From contig DCWI01000103.1 in the NCBI GenBank assembly GCA_002328825.1, positions 1 to 36,708 on the forward strand: DNA of 36,708 nt, given 5' to 3'. How positions within the stretch are numbered: position 1 is the stretch's first letter; each line of letters opens with the position of its first letter. The notes beneath the pieces are model-generated. The model searched no databases, was not told where the DNA came from, and saw nothing but the letters and a program-made list of their open reading frames with translations. Source of the stretch: Nitrospiraceae bacterium UBA2166 (GTDB taxonomy: Bacteria; Nitrospirota; Nitrospiria; Nitrospirales; UBA2166). Below, piece by piece: positions 21,952 to 31,189 of this stretch. The translations under genes were made by a program, and so were the position numbers.

Positions 21952-22842
21952 ATGATGAATAACGCTGTACGTCTTCGAGAGGCTTTAACAACCAAGCCTT
22001 TTGTGACCACCATTGAATTTAATCCACCGAAGGGGACTGATGTTTCAAAGGTGATGACGTTGGCCAGGGAAATTGTTGGGATGGTTGATGGTGTTAACGT
22101 GACTGACAATACGGCAGCTGTGTTGCGTGCTGGTTCAATCTCCCTCTGTCGATTATTGTACGAAATTGGACATGATCCGGTTATGCAGATTACCTGTCGT
22201 GATCGCAATCGACTTGCCATTCAATCTGACATTCTTAGTGCACATCTACTTGGGATTCGCAATCTTTTGTGCTTGACTGGGGACTATCCGACTGTTGGAG
22301 ACCATAAAGATGCTAAGCCGGTGTATGATATTGATTCTATTCAGATGCTGAAGATTGTTGCTGGGATGAACCAAGGATACGATATGAACGGAAATAATCT
22401 GCGTGGGGTGACTGATTTATATGTGGGGGCTGCCATGACACCAGACATGGAACCTCGAGGACTTGCGCAAACGAAGTTTGAGACGAAGGTGAACGCGGGT
22501 GCACAATTTGTCCAAACCCAAGCCATCTTTGACGCTGTACGCTTCAATGAATTTATGAGTTTTGCTCGCCAATTTAAGATCAAGGTGATTGCGGGGATCA
22601 TCTTACTGAGGTCAGCGAAAATGGCTCGATTTTTGAATGAGAATATTCCTGGACTTTCCGTGCCGCAGGATATGATTGATGAACTTGATTCGGCATCTGA
22701 AGATAAAGCGTGTGATGTTGGAATTGATCTTGCCGTCAGGACCATTAACGCCATTCGTGATTCCTGTGATGGCGTTCACCTGATGACTATCACCGCAATT
22801 GATCAGCTTCCAGAGTTGATTAAGAGAGCAGATCTTCGCTAA
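21952..22842 (+). CDS. metF: Methylenetetrahydrofolate reductase
   Basis: A 296-residue MTHFR catalytic-domain protein (TIM barrel, FAD-dependent), reducing 5,10-methylene-THF to 5-methyl-THF. Visible family blocks: TTIEFNPPKGTD (active-site Glu), VDGVNVTDN, MQITCRDRNR, NLLCLTGD, GAQFVQTQAIFD and VIAGIILLRS. It is the short bacterial form without the eukaryotic regulatory domain. In some anaerobes and Nitrospirota-type organisms MetF works with MetV; no metV is seen here. Two ATGs in tandem (21952, 21955) are possible starts. It lies between folD and asnS on the same strand with very short spacing to asnS. Confidence 0.95.
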   Translation: MMNNAVRLREALTTKPFVTTIEFNPPKGTDVSKVMTLAREIVGMVDGVNVTDNTAAVLRAGSISLCRLLYEIGHDPVMQITCRDRNRLAIQSDILSAHLLGIRNLLCLTGDYPTVGDHKDAKPVYDIDSIQMLKIVAGMNQGYDMNGNNLRGVTDLYVGAAMTPDMEPRGLAQTKFETKVNAGAQFVQTQAIFDAVRFNEFMSFARQFKIKVIAGIILLRSAKMARFLNENIPGLSVPQDMIDELDSASEDKACDVGIDLAVRTINAIRDSCDGVHLMTITAIDQLPELIKRADLR

Positions 22843-22851
22843 GAGTTTGTG

Positions 22852-24147
22852 ATGCCACCGTGGGCGTATATTAGGGATATTTCCGGCTTCGCTCGGCAAG
22901 AGGTCGTGCTCAAAGGCTGGTTGCAAAAAAAACGCTCTAGCGGAAAAATCCATTTTTTGCAAGTGCGCGATGGGACTGGGACCATCCAGTGTGTTGTATT
23001 GAAAGGTGACGTCGATTCGGATGTCTTTAGCATAGCGAATCACCTTCCCCAAGAATCATCGATCATTATTACTGGTATTGTGCAAGTTGAACAACGTGCG
23101 CCTTCTGGGTTTGAGCTCTCTGTCAAACATCTTTCAGTCATGGCATCTGCTGAAGAATATCCGATTACGCCGAAAGAACATGGCATCGCGTTTCTTCTCG
23201 ACCATCGACATTTGTGGTTACGCTCATCTCGTCAGATCGCGATTCTCAAGATTCGAAGTGAGTTAATTAAATCGTCGCGTTACTACTTTGATTCACGTGG
23301 GTTTACGCTCCTTGATGCTCCGGTCTTTACCCCAGCGTCGTGTGAGGGAACAACCACGTTGTTTGAAGTGGACTATTTTGGGGAACCTGCATATTTGACG
23401 CAGAGTGGTCAGTTATATATGGAAGCGGGAGCGATGGCACTTGGAAAAGTGTATTGCTTTGGCCCGACGTTTCGAGCAGAAAAATCAAAAACACGACGAC
23501 ATTTGATGGAGTTTTGGATGATCGAACCGGAAGTTGCGTATTTCGATCTTCAGGACGACATGAATCTTGCAGAAGATTTTGTGGAGGCCATTGTGCGTCA
23601 TGTTCTTACCCAGTGTTCCGAAGAATTGGCAATACTTAATCGCAATATCGAGAAATTAAAAAATATTAAAAAACCTTTTCCTCGAATAACCTATGGGGAT
23701 GCAGTCAAACGTCTTAGAAATCAGGGTGTTGCATTTGAGTGGGGGAACGATTTTGGGGCTGATGAGGAAACTCTTATTGCAGAATGGTTTGATAGGCCGG
23801 TGATCGTGCACCGATATCCTGCAACCTGTAAAGCGTTTTACATGAAAAATGATCCTGATGATCCTAGCGTTTCTCTTAGCATGGATATACTTGCACCAGA
23901 AGGGGCAGGAGAAATTATAGGAGGTGGTCAGCGGGAGGATGATCTTGAAACGCTACAAACCAAAATCGCTGCACATGCTCTTCCAACCGAAGATTTTTCA
24001 TGGTATGTGGATGTGCGACGGTATGGTTCCGTTCCTCATGCAGGTTTTGGAATGGGAATCGAACGAGTGGTTCGATGGGTATGTGGTATTGACCATGTGC
24101 GTGAATCGATTCCGTTTCCGCGAATGTTAGAACGTCTGCGGCCATAG
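22852..24147 (+). CDS. asnS: Asparaginyl-tRNA synthetase
   Basis: A 431-residue class IIb aminoacyl-tRNA synthetase. An N-terminal OB-fold (about 15-105: VVLKGWLQKKRSSGKIHFLQVRDGTG) binds the anticodon. The catalytic domain has motif 1 around DHRHLWLRS...IRSELIK, motif 2 FRAEKSKTRRHLMEFWMIEPE (about 210-230) and motif 3 GFGMGIERVVRWVCG (about 400-414). The order matches AsnRS rather than AspRS, and length is normal. It charges tRNA-Asn with asparagine, so this organism need not rely only on the transamidation route. The start may be ATG 22852 or the GTG just before it. metF ends 9 bp upstream and panB starts about 13 bp downstream. Confidence 0.95.
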   Translation: MPPWAYIRDISGFARQEVVLKGWLQKKRSSGKIHFLQVRDGTGTIQCVVLKGDVDSDVFSIANHLPQESSIIITGIVQVEQRAPSGFELSVKHLSVMASAEEYPITPKEHGIAFLLDHRHLWLRSSRQIAILKIRSELIKSSRYYFDSRGFTLLDAPVFTPASCEGTTTLFEVDYFGEPAYLTQSGQLYMEAGAMALGKVYCFGPTFRAEKSKTRRHLMEFWMIEPEVAYFDLQDDMNLAEDFVEAIVRHVLTQCSEELAILNRNIEKLKNIKKPFPRITYGDAVKRLRNQGVAFEWGNDFGADEETLIAEWFDRPVIVHRYPATCKAFYMKNDPDDPSVSLSMDILAPEGAGEIIGGGQREDDLETLQTKIAAHALPTEDFSWYVDVRRYGSVPHAGFGMGIERVVRWVCGIDHVRESIPFPRMLERLRP

Positions 24148-24160
24148 TAAGATTGAAGTG

Positions 24161-24961
24161 ATGAAATTTAGAACGACAATAACCGATTTGCAGAAACGTA
24201 ATCAGCAAGGGAAGAAAATTGTGATGGTGACAGCCTACGATGCCACCTTTGCGCGCATTGTTGAAGAAGCTGGAGTTGATGTGATGTTAGTCGGGGATTC
24301 GCTTGGTATGGTAGTGCAGGGGAAAGAGAATACGTTGTCGGTGACGATGGAGGAGATGCTCTATCACACAACAATGGTGGCATCAGCGGCGAAGAAAAGC
24401 CTTGTGATTGCCGATATGCCGTTTCTGTCGTATCAGGGTGATATAGATGATGCCATAAAGAATGCTGGTCGGTTGTTGCAATGTGGGGCTACAGCAGTCA
24501 AACTCGAAGGCAGTCTTGGCATCCTTGACCGAATAAGCGCCATGGTTGAGTTTGGAATTCCCGTTATGGCTCATCTTGGCATGACCCCACAATCGGTGCA
24601 TCAGCTTGGAGGGTATCGAGTTCAGGCAAAGTTACAGAGTGAGGTTGATCGGTTGGTTGATGATGTGAAAGCTCTTGAATCTGCTGGCGTGTTTGCTGTT
24701 GTGTTAGAGGCAATACCTGCTGATGCTGCGGAGCAGGTGACCGCAGCAGTGGCTATTCCGACGATTGGAATTGGAGCTGGCCCCGCATGTGATGGGCAGG
24801 TATTGGTGTTGTATGATCTTCTCGGATTATTTGATGGTTTCGTCCCAAAGTTCGTAAAACAGTACGCACAGCTCAAAGCTGAATCGATCAAAGCTCTACG
24901 TGAATTTAAAAGAGATGTTGAGGATGGAAAGTTTCCTTCCGGTTCTGAGAGTTATGACTGA
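24161..24961 (+). CDS. panB: 3-methyl-2-oxobutanoate hydroxymethyltransferase
   Basis: About 266 residues; catalyses the first committed step of pantothenate/CoA synthesis, transferring a hydroxymethyl group from methylene-THF to alpha-ketoisovalerate. Family blocks: KIVMVTAYDATFARI, VDVMLVGDSLGMV (metal-binding Asp), MPFLSYQ, AVKLEGS, VMAHLGMTPQSVHQLGGYRVQ, VVLEAIPADAA (catalytic Glu) and IPTIGIGAGPACDGQVLV. All are intact. Use of methylene-THF fits its place behind folD and metF. A GTG one codon upstream is the alternative start. The gene is convergent with the PBP gene, with only 2 bp between stop codons. Confidence 0.96.
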   Translation: MKFRTTITDLQKRNQQGKKIVMVTAYDATFARIVEEAGVDVMLVGDSLGMVVQGKENTLSVTMEEMLYHTTMVASAAKKSLVIADMPFLSYQGDIDDAIKNAGRLLQCGATAVKLEGSLGILDRISAMVEFGIPVMAHLGMTPQSVHQLGGYRVQAKLQSEVDRLVDDVKALESAGVFAVVLEAIPADAAEQVTAAVAIPTIGIGAGPACDGQVLVLYDLLGLFDGFVPKFVKQYAQLKAESIKALREFKRDVEDGKFPSGSESYD

Positions 24962-24963
24962 TG

Positions 24964-27273
24964 CTAGGGAGTCGTGTGATCGAGATTAAAAAAATCTCGT
25001 GTACTGAATCGCTGAGGGGTATGTTGTGTGGGTTCAGATCCACGCACAAAGATTTCTCGCTTGGTATTAGATGCACCCCGTTCGGCGAGAAATCCTGTTT
25101 TAGGATCAATTTCGACAACCACAATATTGTTTGGTGGGATGAAACGTTCTTCGTCAGATGGAGGTGATACATTTTTCATGAAATCGATCCAGATTGGAAG
25201 TGCCGATCGAGCCCCAGAGACTTTCTCACCTAGGGACTTAATCATATCAAATCCCACCCAAACTCCAGTCACTATACGAGGGGAATAGCCCATGAACCAG
25301 CCGTCAGTGAAATCATTGGTTGTTCCGGTTTTTCCAGCTACGGGATAGGAAATCACTTTTGCTCTTTTTCCTGTTCCATGTTGAATCACGTCTTCTAGTA
25401 TAGTGGTTATAAGATAGGCCGTTTCTGGTGACAACACGGGTTGAGGATGATGTGCATGCTGCACTAGGAGTGTACCGTCTGAATCACGAACAGATTCTAT
25501 AGAATATGGATTCAGGTGGATGCCTTGGTTGGCGAACACCCCATATGCGCTCGTCAGTTCCTGTAATGTCACGCTTGATGATCCGAGGGCAAGGGAGAGG
25601 TATACATCTAACATGCTGGTAATGCCGAGGGATTTGGCGAGTGCATGAACACGGCGAACACCTATTGTTTTAAGTAGTTTTACAGTTGCTACATTTCGTG
25701 AATGAATGAGTGCATCACGAAGTGTGACGGTGCCATAGAATTTTTTCTCATAATTTTCTGGCCTCCAGTCCTGAAAGACTACTGGGGAGTCGATAAGGAT
25801 AGTTGCGGGTGTCATGCCTGCTTGTAATGCCGCAGTATAAATAATAGGTTTGAATGCTGATCCGGGTTGCCGCTTGGCAGATGTGGATCGATTATATTCG
25901 CTACGATTAAAGTCATAGCCACCGACCATGGCGCGAATAGATCCAGTTTTTGGGTCGATAGCCATGAGCGCTCCCTCGACAAGAGGAGTTTGCTCTAAGG
26001 TGAACTTCGTAGTGCCGCTGATGGGTGTTTTGAGCGCAACCTCGACAATATTTCCGACGCTGAGAATCTGATCAGCCGTTGGAGCTTTCAACACGACAAT
26101 ATCTTCATTAATGTCTGGGCCAACGAGACGGCGAGCTGCCCAGAGCATATCTTTAAGTGAAATTGTTCCGGTGAGGTCTCCCGCGGTGACCACGGCTGAT
26201 TTCGTGTCAACTTTGGTGACCACTGCCTTCAAAATGCCGTTCTGAGAGGGGGAAACTTCATTGAGCTGTTCTATATTTAGAGGACCGCGATATCCCTGTT
26301 GTTTGTCAATCGCGCGGAGGCCGTTTTGTACTGCGAGGGTCGCTGCCTGTTGGTCTGCAATGTTTAGCGTAGTTTGAATGTGGAGGCCTCCTTTGTAGAC
26401 CATGCTTTCGCCATATGTATTAAGAAGGTGCTGGCGAATCAAATCGACAAAGTAGGGAGCGATTACTTCTGGCTCTCTCTTGTGGTATTTCAAAGGAGTG
26501 GAGATCGATTCGTTATATTGAGATCCTGTAATAAATCCCTCATCGTGGAGGCGTTTTAGAACGTGGTTGAGTCGTCGTTGCGAACGTTCAGGGTATCGGA
26601 ATGGTGAATACGACGTTGGGGCTTTTGGAAGCCCTGCAATAAACGCTGACTCTGCGATCGAAAGAGTTGAGATGTTTTTTGAAAAATATGTTTGTGCAGC
26701 AGCGGCGACACCATATGCGCCATGGCCGAAATAGATCTGATTTAAGTAGAGTTCCAAAATTTTGTCTTTTGACAGAGTCTTTTCCATGTGAACAGCAAGA
26801 ATTGCCTCTTTAATTTTCCGCGTGTAACTGCGTTCTGGGGTCAAAAAGACGGATCGTGCAAGTTGTTGTGTGATAGTGCTGGCTCCTTGTCGGATTCTGA
26901 GGGCTTCGAGGTTTGTCACAAATGCCCGGACAATTCCAAAAATATCTACCCCCCCATGTTCCATGAATCGAGCATCTTCAACTGCAATGATGGCTTGGCG
27001 GAGTTCCCTCGGCATCTCATCTAAAGGTGTAAGAATTCGGCGCTCGAGAAAAAATTGTCCTATTATTGTTCCGTCATCAGCATAGACACGAGTGACTAGG
27101 CTTGGTTGATGTGCGTGGAGTGATTCGACGTCAGGAAGATCTCGAGATAAATTCCATACGATTCCAGCGATGCCAGCAACTCCAAGAGAGCTGACGAAGA
27201 AGATGCCAAGCAGGAGTTTAATCCAAAAATAGCGTCTTGTTCGTGTTCGTTGTCGCGATTGATAAAGAGGCAT
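24964..27273 (-). CDS. mrcA: Penicillin-binding protein 1A (bifunctional transglycosylase/transpeptidase)
   Basis: A 769-residue class A PBP. A cytoplasmic basic tail and one transmembrane helix (about 15-40) anchor it in the inner membrane. The GT51 transglycosylase (about 60-235) carries the catalytic Glu99 in VEDARF and the TITQQLARS block. An intervening OB-like region (about 340-430) is typical of PBP1A. The transpeptidase has SAFK with Ser472, SRN (525-527) and KTGT (648-651). It polymerises and cross-links peptidoglycan. The 3' coding end contains a perfect hairpin (24981-24999) near the convergent panB stop. bioB lies upstream on the same strand with a 107-bp gap. Confidence 0.95.
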   Translation of the reverse strand: MPLYQSRQRTRTRRYFWIKLLLGIFFVSSLGVAGIAGIVWNLSRDLPDVESLHAHQPSLVTRVYADDGTIIGQFFLERRILTPLDEMPRELRQAIIAVEDARFMEHGGVDIFGIVRAFVTNLEALRIRQGASTITQQLARSVFLTPERSYTRKIKEAILAVHMEKTLSKDKILELYLNQIYFGHGAYGVAAAAQTYFSKNISTLSIAESAFIAGLPKAPTSYSPFRYPERSQRRLNHVLKRLHDEGFITGSQYNESISTPLKYHKREPEVIAPYFVDLIRQHLLNTYGESMVYKGGLHIQTTLNIADQQAATLAVQNGLRAIDKQQGYRGPLNIEQLNEVSPSQNGILKAVVTKVDTKSAVVTAGDLTGTISLKDMLWAARRLVGPDINEDIVVLKAPTADQILSVGNIVEVALKTPISGTTKFTLEQTPLVEGALMAIDPKTGSIRAMVGGYDFNRSEYNRSTSAKRQPGSAFKPIIYTAALQAGMTPATILIDSPVVFQDWRPENYEKKFYGTVTLRDALIHSRNVATVKLLKTIGVRRVHALAKSLGITSMLDVYLSLALGSSSVTLQELTSAYGVFANQGIHLNPYSIESVRDSDGTLLVQHAHHPQPVLSPETAYLITTILEDVIQHGTGKRAKVISYPVAGKTGTTNDFTDGWFMGYSPRIVTGVWVGFDMIKSLGEKVSGARSALPIWIDFMKNVSPPSDEERFIPPNNIVVVEIDPKTGFLAERGASNTKREIFVRGSEPTQHTPQRFSTRDFFNLDHTTP
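24981..24999. terminator. Hairpin CGAGATT-AAAAA-AATCTCG at the panB/PBP convergence
   Basis: Seven-base perfect stem with an A5 loop, 20 bp past the panB stop and inside the last codons of the PBP gene. No T tract follows on either strand, so it is not a canonical terminator. Position suggests it may protect or end one of the converging mRNAs. Confidence 0.3.
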
Positions 27274-27380
27274 ATGTTATTTTTTACGACTGTTGCTGGA
27301 TTCCAGCGGAGGCAGCTTCGGGATATAGTGTGGAATATTGTGCGAGGAAATTTTGGAAGTGCAATGTACCTAATTCGTAA

Positions 27381-28367
27381 CTATTCAGCGATGGTAAACC
27401 CAAGATCCTCAATCATCTTCCAGGCCTCATTTTTTGGTTGCCCGGGAGTCGTCAAGTAGCCGTCAACGAACAGGGAGTCTGCTGCAAATAGTGCGAGTGG
27501 CTGGAGTGACCGAAAATTATATTCCCTCCCCCCAGCCGCGCGAATCTCTTTGCGGGGATGCAAAAATCTGAATAGACACAATACCTTCAAACATCGTTGT
27601 GGCGTAAGGGTATTACAGTTCGTCAATGGCGTTCCTTCAATAGGGTGGAGAAAATTAATAGGAATTGAGTCTGGGCCGATATCACGAAGCGCTAACGCAA
27701 GATCAATGATATCTTCGTCGCCTTCACCCATTCCGATAATCCCGCCTGAACAAATTTCAAGTCCGGATTTCTTAGCATTATTGATGGTATCGATGCGATC
27801 TTGGAATGTGTGCGTTCCGCAGATATCAGAGTGATATCGTTCACTGGTATTGAGGTTGTGATTAATTCGGTCAACACCTGCGTCTTTTAATCGATAGGCC
27901 TGATGTTTTGTAAGCAAACCGAGAGAACAGCAGACTTGCAATGGAAGATTTTGCTTGATACGACGAACTGCTTTCCCTATTACATCAACTTCATGATCAA
28001 GAGGCCCGCGTCCGCTGGTGACGATGCAGTATCTGACGGCTTTGGAATCGGAAGCGCGATGTGCGTCTTCAACGAGCTTGTCTTCCGGCAAAATCCCGTG
28101 ACGATCAATGGAGGCAGTAGAAATTGATGATTGTGAACAGTAATGACAATCTTCGATGCACGACCCACTTTTGGCGTTAGTCAGCATTTGAACTTGAACT
28201 GTATTTCCCGCGAACGCTTTTCTCACTGCATAGGCGGCATGGAGAAGACCCAGAATTTCGCTGTTTGGAGTTGAGAGAACCTCCCTACACTCTTCACGGG
28301 TGAGAACGTCACCGCGAAGCGCGATAGATGAGTACTTCTCAAATTGAACTGTGTGATTTGGAAGCAT
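27381..28367 (-). CDS. bioB: Biotin synthase
   Basis: A 328-residue radical-SAM enzyme inserting sulfur into dethiobiotin. The [4Fe-4S]-SAM motif is CIEDCHYC (Cys70, Cys74, Cys77). Further signatures: YCIVTSGRGP, VCCSLGLLT, GVDRINHNLNTSERYHSDICGTH, GIIGMGEG, INFLHPIEGTPL and AAGGREYNF. Length is typical. No other bio genes are nearby, so pathway genes are elsewhere or it is isolated here. It lies between rsfS (56 bp upstream) and the PBP gene on the minus strand. Confidence 0.96.
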   Translation of the reverse strand: MLPNHTVQFEKYSSIALRGDVLTREECREVLSTPNSEILGLLHAAYAVRKAFAGNTVQVQMLTNAKSGSCIEDCHYCSQSSISTASIDRHGILPEDKLVEDAHRASDSKAVRYCIVTSGRGPLDHEVDVIGKAVRRIKQNLPLQVCCSLGLLTKHQAYRLKDAGVDRINHNLNTSERYHSDICGTHTFQDRIDTINNAKKSGLEICSGGIIGMGEGDEDIIDLALALRDIGPDSIPINFLHPIEGTPLTNCNTLTPQRCLKVLCLFRFLHPRKEIRAAGGREYNFRSLQPLALFAADSLFVDGYLTTPGQPKNEAWKMIEDLGFTIAE

Positions 28368-28423
28368 GATATGAGTTTTTCTCTTGGTCAGAGGGAATGA
28401 TCATGGGGTGGAATTCGTTGGCT

Positions 28424-28813
28424 CTAGCCTATGGCGTGGTCTGCGGTCACGGTTGATGGTCCATCTTCAACGATTTGACTGGAGGCATCACCCCATACGT
28501 AATCAAGGCCATAGTATTCTCTAATATCATCGGTAAAAATGTGAATCATGACATCGCCATAGTCCATAAGAATCCAAGTAGCAGCCTCTGTTCCTTCAAT
28601 GCTTAGCGGCCGGGTCTTCAGGTTTTTAAGTTGATCCTCTACGCGGCGCATCACTGCTTGAACTTGGCGATGAGAGTGTGCGGAACAGATTACCATGTAG
28701 TCGGCAATAGTTGTTAGTTCTCCAACTTCAAAGATGACAATATCTTTCGCCTTTGTTTCGAGGGCAGCTTGTGCTGCTTCGAGGGCTTTGGATCTAGGAT
28801 TCAGGGCGAACAT
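28424..28813 (-). CDS. rsfS: Ribosomal silencing factor RsfS
   Basis: About 129 residues from the ATG at 28813; the frame can be extended to 28876, but that tail (MLYCPPRLN...) is atypical. The core matches the Iojap/RsfS family: AAQAALETKAKDIVIFEV, TTIADYMVICSAHSHRQVQAV, and WILMDYGDVMIHIFTDDIREYYGLDYVWGDA. It binds ribosomal protein L14 (uL14) and blocks subunit joining in stationary phase. The gene starts within the 3' end of nadD (20-bp overlap), a common nadD-rsfS order in bacteria. A short Gly/Asp-rich extension follows the core. Confidence 0.92.
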   Translation of the reverse strand: MFALNPRSKALEAAQAALETKAKDIVIFEVGELTTIADYMVICSAHSHRQVQAVMRRVEDQLKNLKTRPLSIEGTEAATWILMDYGDVMIHIFTDDIREYYGLDYVWGDASSQIVEDGPSTVTADHAIG

Positions 28814-29498
28814 GCTCCGTAGTATAGAGTCGAGATTTGAGTATATAAGATTTAACCGAGGTGGGCAATAGAGCATGAGCTTCCTGCTTTTTCGTTATAG
28901 CCTCGCGGATTGAGCTCGACGAAATGTCGATGCTATGAACTTGAAGAAGGGTTATGGATCGTTGGGGCTTGAGTTGTTGTTTTGGATAGATAACAAGTTT
29001 ATTGCAGGCCCCAGCATCTAGAGCTTCAACGTGTTCTGAGTCAATGTCTATCCCAAAAAAATCCTTATACTGTGATTCCACGATAGGCTTAAACTTCCAT
29101 CCTGGCCGTGAAACAACGATTAGATCGCAGAGCTTGAGGATGAGTTGGGGGTTTCTCCAATGTGGAAGGTCGAAGAGATTATCAAGGCCCATAATAAAGG
29201 AGAGATTGGTATCATCGTTATGCATCTCTCGTATTGCTTCAACTGTGTGATACGAATAGGACGGACCTTTGATCTCAATATCTGAAAGTACAAACGCCGG
29301 AATCCATGCGATCGCAAGACGCACCATCTCGCGTCGATGTTCAATTGCTGTAACTATAGAATTTTCACGGTGAGGAGGTGAACTAGCAGGAATGAAAAGA
29401 ATCTGATCGCAGAGAGCGAGTTCAATGACTTCTTGCGCGACAGCAAGATGTCCTGCATGTATAGGATCAAATGTTCCACCAAATAGACCGAGGTTCAT
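28794..29498 (-). CDS. nadD: Nicotinate-nucleotide adenylyltransferase
   Basis: About 234 residues from the ATG at 29498 (MNLGLFGGTFDPIHAGHL). The open frame extends 39 codons further, but that region does not look like NadD. The (T/H)xGH nucleotidyltransferase motif is HAGH and the second motif SSSSIREAI is near the C-terminus. It adenylates nicotinate mononucleotide to deamido-NAD. The start lacks a convincing Shine-Dalgarno sequence. It overlaps rsfS by 20 bp at the 3' end, while the gap to proA upstream is 283 bp. Confidence 0.93.
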   Translation of the reverse strand: MNLGLFGGTFDPIHAGHLAVAQEVIELALCDQILFIPASSPPHRENSIVTAIEHRREMVRLAIAWIPAFVLSDIEIKGPSYSYHTVEAIREMHNDDTNLSFIMGLDNLFDLPHWRNPQLILKLCDLIVVSRPGWKFKPIVESQYKDFFGIDIDSEHVEALDAGACNKLVIYPKQQLKPQRSITLLQVHSIDISSSSIREAITKKQEAHALLPTSVKSYILKSRLYTTEHVRPES

Positions 29499-29781
29499 AG
29501 GGGTGATTGGGTGAAGTTGTGTTGTGTGTTGGCCAGTGTACTCGACATCAGATTTTATTTGTCCGTTGATTTTGTGCTTGCTACGAGACAAAGTGTGCTG
29601 TGCCTGAAAATTCACGAAGGTTAAATCCTATTGCCGGAAAACTATTTAGGCTGTAATGCTGTTTCTGATGTGCTCCCATTTTTTATTATTTAAAACTGGA
29701 GTGAAATTTTAGGATGAAAATTCCAAAGACAGGCAGAAGGTTGTGATCCTCCCCTTCTTGATTTTTTAGATCCTAGTTGTT
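29499..29781. other. Intergenic region proA-nadD
   Basis: 283 bp without a recognisable gene. It contains the hairpin at 29735-29758 and AT-rich patches (29685-29715). It is unusually long within an otherwise compact minus-strand run, so a separate nadD promoter is plausible; no clear -35/-10 pair was found. Confidence 0.5.
29735..29767 (+). terminator. Hairpin with T tract on the plus strand
   Basis: AGAAGG (29735-29740) pairs with CCTTCT (29753-29758) around a 12-nt loop, followed by TGATTTTTT. The T run is on the plus strand, although no plus-strand gene is upstream. On the minus strand the hairpin lies just after the proA stop but lacks a T tail. It is weak. Confidence 0.3.
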
Positions 29782-31032
29782 CTACTCCCGTACTTGGCCA
29801 TCGCCAAGAACGATAAATTTTTGGCAGGTCAATTCTTCTAGACCCATGGGGCCGCGCGCGTGGATGCGTGTCGTGCTGATGCCCATTTCTGCGCCTAATC
29901 CAAATTGGAATCCGTCGTTGAAGCGCGTGGATGCGTTTACCATGACAGCGCTGGCATCGACTTCTTTTAAGAAGCGCTGTGCCGTCGCCTCGTTCTTTGT
30001 GATGATGGATTCTGTATGGGACGATCCGTAATTGACGATATGTTCCATTGCAGTGTCCATATCGGGGACGATCTTCACGGCGAGGATAAGGTCAAGGAAT
30101 TCTCGACCCCAGTCGTCTTCTGTTGCGCGCATGGCGTTTGGAATCAAGGAGACTGTCTTTGAGCAGCCTCTGATTTCTATCCCAGCCTTGTGAAATTTTT
30201 CCCCAAGCAATGGAAGAAATTTTGGTGCGATATGTTCATGAATGAGGAGAGCTTCCACTGCGTTACAGGTGCCTGGCCGTTGGGTTTTGGCGTTGAAACA
30301 CACTTCCTGTGCCATTTGTAGATCAGCGTCGCAATCGACATAGATATGGCAGACTCCTTTGTCATGCTTGATCACGGGGATTTTTGATTGCGAGGTGACA
30401 GCTTTCATTAGTCCTTCGCCGCCGCGCGGTATAATCAAGTCGATATATTCTGTAAGTGACAGCATTTCGGTTATTGCTTGGCGGTTAGGATTTTCGAGAA
30501 AGGTAATTGCTCCTTCTGGAACTCCATTATCCCGAGCAGTGTTGGTGAGTATGTTTACGATGGCGGTATTGGAATGAATTGCCTCTGATCCGCCTCGTAA
30601 GACGACGGCGTTTCCTGATTTCAGGCACAGCCCAGCGGTATCAGCAGTGACGTTTGGTCTGGATTCATAAATGATTCCAATTACTCCAATTGGCACGCGA
30701 ACTCGACCAATTTTCAATCCGTTTGGCCGCTTCCACATACCGCCATTGCTTCCGACAGGATCGGGAAGTGCTGCGACATCGCGCAACCCAGTTTGCATAT
30801 CGGTAATGCGTTTTGGTGTAAGGGTAAGGCGATCTACCATGGCTTTGGTTAGTTGGGTGGCAGTGCCGAGATCCTTGCGGTTGGCCTTGACAATGATGGA
30901 CTCGTTAGCCTTGATTGCGTCAGCCATGGCTCTCAGTGCCTGATTTTTTACGTCTGCTGAAAGAAGAGAGAGAGGGCGGGAAGCGTGTTTCGCTTGACGC
31001 GCTCGTTCAATCACCCACTGTCGAATATCCAT
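29782..31032 (-). CDS. proA: Glutamate-5-semialdehyde dehydrogenase (gamma-glutamyl phosphate reductase)
   Basis: About 416 residues from the ATG at 31032 (MDIRQWVIERARQAKHASR), which has GAGG upstream; the frame extends 9 codons further. An aldehyde-dehydrogenase-fold enzyme reducing gamma-glutamyl phosphate with NADPH in proline synthesis. Motifs: VPIGVIGIIYESRPNVTADTAGLCLKSGNAVVLRGG, IPVIKHDKGVCHIYVD, and the catalytic Cys in KTQRPGTCNAVEALL. C-terminal VNASTRFNDGFQFGLGAEMGIST is classic. proB lies 157 bp upstream, so both steps are encoded together. Confidence 0.96.
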   Translation of the reverse strand: MDIRQWVIERARQAKHASRPLSLLSADVKNQALRAMADAIKANESIIVKANRKDLGTATQLTKAMVDRLTLTPKRITDMQTGLRDVAALPDPVGSNGGMWKRPNGLKIGRVRVPIGVIGIIYESRPNVTADTAGLCLKSGNAVVLRGGSEAIHSNTAIVNILTNTARDNGVPEGAITFLENPNRQAITEMLSLTEYIDLIIPRGGEGLMKAVTSQSKIPVIKHDKGVCHIYVDCDADLQMAQEVCFNAKTQRPGTCNAVEALLIHEHIAPKFLPLLGEKFHKAGIEIRGCSKTVSLIPNAMRATEDDWGREFLDLILAVKIVPDMDTAMEHIVNYGSSHTESIITKNEATAQRFLKEVDASAVMVNASTRFNDGFQFGLGAEMGISTTRIHARGPMGLEELTCQKFIVLGDGQVRE

Positions 31033-31189
31033 ATGAGCCTCGTTGTATTTAGATTGCATTTCTTTTTCAAAAGCACTTAGCTAGCTGGTCTTTACAGAGT
31101 ATGTTTTTTTGATGTGGCATCTATATTAGGCAATACGATCAGTTGCGCGTTATTGCTTTGAATGTTGTTTGCCCCTGGAGTAGTTTCAA

